Positions 60,501-64,000 of a DNA stretch of 64,000 nucleotides are shown in pieces (within the stretch, counting starts at the first letter, position 1; each line of letters begins with the position of its first letter). A program made the position numbers and the translations under genes. The notes beneath the pieces were generated by a model, which saw nothing but the letters and a program-made list of their open reading frames with translations, was not told where the DNA came from and made no database searches. Source of the DNA: Desertimonas flava. GTDB taxonomy: Bacteria > Actinomycetota > Acidimicrobiia > Acidimicrobiales > Ilumatobacteraceae. Location: the NCBI RefSeq assembly GCF_003426815.1, contig NZ_QKYK01000029.1, positions 1-64,000 of the forward strand, read 5' to 3'.

Positions 60501-61994
60501 GGTGACATCCGTCGGATCGACGAGACCGGACCGGCCCGACGGTTGGGGATGCACGGCATGAGGAAGCCATGACGTCCATCCCCAGCTGTCGGGCCGGTCC
60601 GACAGCACGATCAGACGCCAGTCAGCCGGACCGGTGTGAGCGGCGAGCTGGACGACGAGCGAGCGGGCGACGCCGTCGGCCTGATCACCGACCAGGGCCA
60701 CGGCCGCACCCGGGCCGAGATCGAGGCGGACGGGCGCGTCGGCGAACCGCGCCGCCCCGTCGACGATGGCCGCCAGATCGGCCGACTCGGCGGCCCCGTC
60801 GATGACGGGGGTCCAACGGACGGTGCCCCACCCGAGCGTGACCCCGAAGGCATCGTCGTGGTCGGCGCGCCGTTCCCACAGCGCCCCCTGGGCCCCGACG
60901 GCCGCCGCGACAGCCTCGTTCGCCAGCGGCGAGACGGCGCGGTGATACGCGGCTCGCTCCGAGCGTTGCGCGGCGATGTCGGCGACGAACCGCTCACGCT
61001 CCTGTCGCGACGTCACCCGGTGCCGGCGCTCCTCCTTGCGGCGGGCGAGGCGACCGGACAGGCGGGTGCCGAGCGCCACGAGCAGTCCGACGGCGCTGAA
61101 GAGCAGGAACAACGGATTGCGCATCACCAGGGCGATCACCACCCCGCCGAGCACCGACAGCAGGGCGGCGAGCACACCGCCGGGCACACCGGCCGGCGAG
61201 TGCGTCGCGGCGGGCGCGATCACCGCGTTCGGGTTCCAGGTCGGCAGGGAGCGTGGGGAGCGGTGGATGCTGCGCCGCCACGGATCGTTGTCGCGGCGGG
61301 TCAGCACCGCGGCGCGCGGCCGGCCATCGCCGTGGAACGCGAAGCGCAGCCGGCTCGCACCGATCAGCACCACGGCGTCGGTCTCGATCCACCGGCACGG
61401 CACGCGACCGGCGACCTGAGTGAGCGAGATCCGGCCGTCGGCGGTGACATCGACCACGGCGTGGTGGAGCTCGACCGTGGCATCGTCGAGCCTGACTCGC
61501 GCGCCGGCGGCCCGGCCGATGACGTGGCGGCCGGGAGGCAGCGCCAACCGCTGTCCCGAATCGGGACCGGCCTCCACGGTCACGACCACCGAGGAGCGCT
61601 CAGGATCGGCGCTCTCGGAGTCGGAGTCGGCGTTGTCGGCGGCCTCGTTGTCAGCGGCCGGGTTGTCGTCATGGGCGCCGCACCCGCGCGCCGCGGCAGG
61701 ACCGAGCGCGCGAGCGCCGTCGAACGCGGTGACCCTGCTTCCCTGGATGACGCCGGCTCGCGTCACGGGGAGCGACCGGTCCACGACGCGTCCGTCGACG
61801 AGCACGGTGCTGCGCCGACCGATCCCGACGGCGTCGGCGAGATCACCGACCGTCGCCACTCCCGCGGAAGGATCGACGACCAACGTGACCCGCCGGCCGC
61901 GCGGGCCGCTGATCGACAGGGGCGGCAACACGACCGGAGCGCCGGAGGAGGAGCAGGACGAGGCGGAGGCGACGGAGGCGGGAGGGGAGTCCAC
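57495..61994 (-). CDS. FHA-FtsK/SpoIIIE ATPase, EssC/EccC-like
   Basis: A 1,499-residue protein. Residues ~25-95 form a beta domain, an acidic linker (~105-135) follows, then an FHA domain (~140-225, HVIGRAAGARVRL ... VELHHAVV), two membrane helices (~271-291, 294-310) and three FtsK-type ATPase modules. Module 1 is canonical (P-loop GTTGSGKS, ~690; Walker B VVVIDEFAAL, ~808). Module 2 has GSFGSGTT without the Lys (~1026); module 3 has GPARSGRS (~1285). The layout matches the type VII secretion motor EssC. The last ~45 residues look non-homologous and overlap the DUF1501 gene. GTG start after GGGAGG. Confidence 0.88.
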   Translation of the reverse strand: MDSPPASVASASSCSSSGAPVVLPPLSISGPRGRRVTLVVDPSAGVATVGDLADAVGIGRRSTVLVDGRVVDRSLPVTRAGVIQGSRVTAFDGARALGPAAARGCGAHDDNPAADNEAADNADSDSESADPERSSVVVTVEAGPDSGQRLALPPGRHVIGRAAGARVRLDDATVELHHAVVDVTADGRISLTQVAGRVPCRWIETDAVVLIGASRLRFAFHGDGRPRAAVLTRRDNDPWRRSIHRSPRSLPTWNPNAVIAPAATHSPAGVPGGVLAALLSVLGGVVIALVMRNPLFLLFSAVGLLVALGTRLSGRLARRKEERRHRVTSRQERERFVADIAAQRSERAAYHRAVSPLANEAVAAAVGAQGALWERRADHDDAFGVTLGWGTVRWTPVIDGAAESADLAAIVDGAARFADAPVRLDLGPGAAVALVGDQADGVARSLVVQLAAHTGPADWRLIVLSDRPDSWGWTSWLPHAVHPQPSGRSGLVDPTDVTAVDAALRRIDDGDTRHVVVVTDRADLLANRTGALRRYLGSAASVAVLTVVRHDVAVPSMCRSVLDIGSRCVGRWCPDTSDATATDAVHAAGLTLSTAEHVARRLASVHDPEDPTEASGAVPSSIGLGALTRAVDGVAIDDPIALAAAWRPGDGVPRHGRTGHPTALIGATADGVVEVDLVRDGPHALVAGTTGSGKSELLRTLVVSMAARSSPEELTFVLVDYKGGSTFDACADLPHTVGLVTDLDEHLAARALSSLEAEIRRRERLLRAVAADDLDAYRTLRDAAAGRAHPGYSDGASPPSLPRLVVVIDEFAALKTELPGFVSALVGVAQRGRSLGIHLVLATQRPAGIVSDDIRANTNLRIALRLNDRSDANDIVGDSTPASFPRGTPGRAMMRLGPAETIVFQAATSLSPYRAASGAAIAVVGTTAQQAVAEAVEDAAPSELTVLTRTIRQAASLCEISPPFRPWLEALPESVSPGAIAALLGVDQPDGTTPRVVGVIDDPAAQRRLALRWEPAGGNLALIGSFGSGTTTALRTVLAAARADHHVYVLDARGDGRLEELAGLPGCGGVVGRYDAERRARVLRLVGGEVARRQSDAAASTAVPPIVLAIDGLPGLLDAVSAPGDADEHATLVRILNDGVAVGVHCVATLERGGAVSMSVLAAFGQRWLFHLDDPADGAAVGVRPPHVPPAIPGRIVVTSSKLEAQLAVLPIPSAAPDRSDWDLASAAPEPIATLPDDVAVADLPHSAASPSGSTSLVTGLEFATMRPTAMEIPDGEHALVVGPARSGRSTALVTLASAWRDAHRDGRVIVHSPRPTSPLVTWALATGGAVEIVDAATLSARVAATTGVERIALVVDDAERVDDAEHDLLDLVSARHPLVVVMAAARPDALRSMYGHWTSIVRRSRIGIVMAGGADTDAELLGEHMPRRLPIPARRGLGWLVDGTGRRLVQVARHGPGGTGSHVGPPGAGDGQVRANGCTDPARTSEAGTPNQDSASVA

Positions 61995-62031
61995 GCCCTC
62001 CCGGAGCGCGGCGGCGTGACCGAAACGGACA

Positions 62032-62059
62032 GGATTTCTCGCCGGGCCGCAGAAATTCC
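62032..62059 (-). terminator. Weak hairpin between crotonase and FtsK-type gene
   Basis: GGATTTCT and AGAAATTCC pair with one bulge around an 11-nt loop, just after the stop of the crotonase gene (minus strand). Confidence 0.35.
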
Positions 62060-62064
62060 GGTGA

Positions 62065-62847
62065 TCAGCGAGCGAAGCGGGCCGGCCGCTTGGCGAGGAA
62101 GGCGGCGATCCCCTCCTGGGCGTCCGGTGTCACGGCGGCTTCCGACATGACGGCGACGGCGAACTCGTAGGCGAGATCCTGGGTCATGTCGACCTGGCGG
62201 TAGAACGCCGCCTTGCCGCGCGCCTTGGAGTCGCGCGATCCGCGGGTGGCCCGGCGCATCAGGTCGGCCACCGCCTCATCGAGCTCGTCGTCGGGAACCG
62301 CCCGGTTGATGAGACCCCACTCCGCGGCCGTGGCGGCGTCGATGGCGTCACCGGTGAACGCCATCTCGAGCGCCCGCTTGCGGCCGATGTTGCGCGCGAC
62401 GGCGACGAGCGGTGTGTGGCAGAAGAGGCCGCCCTTGCCTCCCGGGATCGCGAATCCGGCCGACTCGGCGGCGACGGCGAGGTCGCAGCTGGCGACGAGC
62501 TGGCATCCGGCGGCGGTGGCGAGCGCGTGCACCTTGGCGCACACCGGCTGCGGCACCGACTGCACGGCCTGCATCATCGCCGTGCAGATCTCGAAGACCC
62601 GGGTGACGTCCTCCAGCGAGGCCCCGGCCATGTCGCCGAAGTTGTGCCCCGCCGAGAACACCGGGCCGGAGGCCGCGATGACGATGCCCAGCGCATCGCT
62701 GTGCCCGGCGGCGACCAGGGCCGCGGTGAGCTCCTCCATGACGTCGACGGCGAGGGCGTTGCGCTTCTCGGGCCGGTCGAGTGTGAGCGAGACGATGTCA
62801 CCGTCGCGCTCGGACCGCACGGCCGGACGATGCTCGATGGCGGTCAT
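62065..62847 (-). CDS. Enoyl-CoA hydratase/isomerase family protein (ECHDC3-like)
   Basis: A 260-residue crotonase. LDRPEKRNAL, FSAGHNFGDM (first oxyanion hole) and ATAAGCQLVASCDLAVA (second) are present. The typical catalytic Glu positions read IPGGKGGLFCHTPLVAVAR, the form found in ECHDC3-like proteins; hydratase activity is uncertain. Its ATG overlaps the stop of the upstream secreted-protein gene as ATGA. Confidence 0.88.
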   Translation of the reverse strand: MTAIEHRPAVRSERDGDIVSLTLDRPEKRNALAVDVMEELTAALVAAGHSDALGIVIAASGPVFSAGHNFGDMAGASLEDVTRVFEICTAMMQAVQSVPQPVCAKVHALATAAGCQLVASCDLAVAAESAGFAIPGGKGGLFCHTPLVAVARNIGRKRALEMAFTGDAIDAATAAEWGLINRAVPDDELDEAVADLMRRATRGSRDSKARGKAAFYRQVDMTQDLAYEFAVAVMSEAAVTPDAQEGIAAFLAKRPARFAR

Positions 62848-63677
62848 GCCGGCGCGATCTGGATGCTCGAGTCGGCACTGAGGGGTGTCGTCACGCCGTT
62901 GGAGGTGGTCACGCCGTCGACGGTCTGGGTGATCGCGCCGCTGACGAGGAGCACGTTGTCGAGCGACCCCTGCAGGGTGCCCTGACCGGAGATCGTCGCG
63001 TCGATCTGACCGTGCAACGGGTCGGCGATGCTGAAGTCCTGGGCGAAGGAGACCTCGATCGTGAACGTGCGTCCCTCGACGGCCACGAGTCGACATTGGT
63101 AGACGACGTCGACACTGATCCCGCTGGTGTCGGAGGCGGTCCCGCTGCTGGACCACGACGCGCCGACGGCGACGGGCTCGCTGGGGTAGCCGACGGTGGT
63201 CACGGCCATCAGGCGCATCAGGCGCCGCCCGCCGTCGCTCTGCTCGTCCGACACCGCGTTCTCGGCGACGCCGGGACCGAGGGGCGCGCCCGTGGCGTCG
63301 AACTGCTGGAGCACCGACATGCTCCGCACCGACTCGAGCACGCTCACGTCGAAGCCGGGGGGCGCCTGGCCCACGGCGATGTCTTCCATCACCGATCGCG
63401 TGGAGTATGCACCGGTGTTCGCGTCGACGCCGGTGACCTCGCGAGACACACCGAGGTCGACCGACAGCGGGCCGGCGGTGGTCGATCCGACGATCTCGGA
63501 GTCGACCATCACGGCGAGCCGGGCGGTCTGCCCCACGGCCGGGGCCGCCGGCAACTGGATGGTCGCCGAGTCGACGTGGCGGGCGGGATCGGGGGCGGCT
63601 GCGGCCGTGGCGAGCGCGGGGCCGGCGACGACGGCGAACGTCGCCACAAGCGTCACCCCGATCCCTCGTCGTCTCAC
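62844..63677 (-). CDS. Secreted beta-rich protein of unknown function
   Basis: A 277-residue protein with a signal peptide (residues 1-~24: RRRGIG, then VTLVATFAVVAGPALA, AAA). The mature part is Ser/Thr/Val-rich with beta-strand character and a single Cys. The region VAVGASWSSSG with later VEGRTFTIEVSFAQDF recalls DUF6263-type secreted proteins, a weak resemblance only. The GTG at 63677 is preferred over the ATG at 63773, whose 32-residue extension is Arg-rich and would bury the signal peptide. Confidence 0.7.
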   Translation of the reverse strand: MRRRGIGVTLVATFAVVAGPALATAAAAPDPARHVDSATIQLPAAPAVGQTARLAVMVDSEIVGSTTAGPLSVDLGVSREVTGVDANTGAYSTRSVMEDIAVGQAPPGFDVSVLESVRSMSVLQQFDATGAPLGPGVAENAVSDEQSDGGRRLMRLMAVTTVGYPSEPVAVGASWSSSGTASDTSGISVDVVYQCRLVAVEGRTFTIEVSFAQDFSIADPLHGQIDATISGQGTLQGSLDNVLLVSGAITQTVDGVTTSNGVTTPLSADSSIQIAPA

Positions 63678-63831
63678 GTCCAGTGCACCATCGATCTCGT
63701 CCGGCGTTCGACCATAGTCACGCCCGCGGCCACGCCTGGCGACGCTGCGCAATTCGTCCCGAGGTTGGAACATGATCGCAACATCAGGTTCAGGCCGATC
63801 CTCGCGACGACGGCGACGACCGTTCGTCCTC

Positions 63832-64000
63832 TCAGCCGCCGATCGGCCTGCTCACGGTCGCCGCGGTGTACTCGGTGACCACGGTCAGATCGTCGGTCAG
63901 CGCGCCGCCGGACCCTCCCTCCGTGGTCACGGTGGTGCGGTCGGCCACGCGGTAGGTGCTGTCGAGGCGGCGCGCCAGCGATCCGTCGTAGTCACCATGG
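63832..64000 (-). CDS. C-terminal part of a secreted-type protein (gene runs off the window)
   Basis: An open reading frame enters from the right edge on the minus strand and stops at 63832. It gives 55 residues, including DYDGSLARRLDSTYRVAD and DDLTVVTEYTAATVSRPIGG at the end. Thr/Val-rich alternating strands resemble the mature part of the neighbouring secreted protein. It is likely a separate gene upstream of it on the same strand; 154 bp separate them. Confidence 0.6.
   Translation of the reverse strand, partial: HGDYDGSLARRLDSTYRVADRTTVTTEGGSGGALTDDLTVVTEYTAATVSRPIGG

Noticed and set aside
62848-63156. Upstream extension of the ECHDC3-like gene
   Set aside because: It overlaps the secreted-protein gene in another frame; the ATGA junction at 62844-62847 gives the natural start.

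Overview
The window is about 70% G+C, densely packed, with genes on both strands and very short gaps. It looks like a chromosomal segment of an actinobacterium, and my best guess is the class Acidimicrobiia. The reasons are the high G+C, F420-type oxidoreductases (two LLM-class, one PPOX-class), a glucosyl-3-phosphoglycerate synthase next to a FolP2-like protein (a pairing also seen in mycobacteria), an Lsr2-type DNA-binding tail, a 13E12-type HNH endonuclease, a DUF1800/DUF1501 pair, and many promoters of the TANNNT-N6-8-ATG/GTG (leaderless) type. The taxonomic call is inference. I see no integrated phage, IS element or CRISPR array.

Layout. 1-2.5 kb: the end of an HNH endonuclease gene, a PLP-dependent lyase, an ERCC4 nuclease fused to an Lsr2-like tail, and tRNA-Thr(TGT). 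2.5-9.1 kb: an ABC exporter divergent from a MarR regulator, a crotonase, an LLM oxidoreductase, a secreted protein and a SigJ-like sigma factor. 9.1-15.4 kb: a secreted beta-propeller downstream of an ECF42-like sigma factor, then a heterodimeric ABC exporter. 15.4-19 kb: AraC regulator, nitrilase-family hydrolase, PPOX protein, DUF4395 membrane protein, crotonase, then a 365-bp gap with four tandem 49-bp repeats. 19.2-22.2 kb: ispD-ispF-rlmB operon divergent from a Crp/Fnr regulator. 22.2-27.5 kb: an ABC-2 efflux pair and a complete four-gene osmoprotectant (glycine-betaine type) importer. 27.5-33 kb: an SDR reductase, an LLM oxidoreductase, a lipoprotein, an SsnA-like aminohydrolase, and an ECF sigma factor coupled to a membrane-anchored beta-propeller.

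33-43 kb: a Rieske protein with an unassigned C-terminal domain, divergent from a CapA-like protein; a FolB-FolK fusion, a FolP2-like protein, gpgS, a calpain-like protease, and a fused 2Fe-2S/molybdopterin hydroxylase resembling the selenium-dependent xanthine dehydrogenase family. 43-51 kb: a calcium-repeat protein carrying an apparently dead NlpC/P60 domain, small membrane proteins, a double GNAT acetyltransferase, a long LPxTG surface protein, and a D-carbamoylase-type amidohydrolase. 51-64 kb: an ABC-2 exporter, a two-component system with phased repeats in front of it, a DUF1800/DUF1501 pair, a 1,499-residue FHA-FtsK ATPase resembling EssC of type VII secretion, a crotonase, and two secreted proteins, the last cut by the window edge.

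Recurrent themes: translational coupling by ATGA/GTGA overlaps; perfect hairpins between convergent genes acting as likely two-way terminators, two of which share the core GGTGCCAGGCACC with otherwise different arms; and two separate sigma-factor/beta-propeller gene pairs. The least familiar items are the sigma/propeller pair at 31190-33048, the pseudo-NlpC/P60 protein, the lone EssC-like ATPase, the Rieske fusion, and a DUF4395 gene whose natural start position carries ATA.
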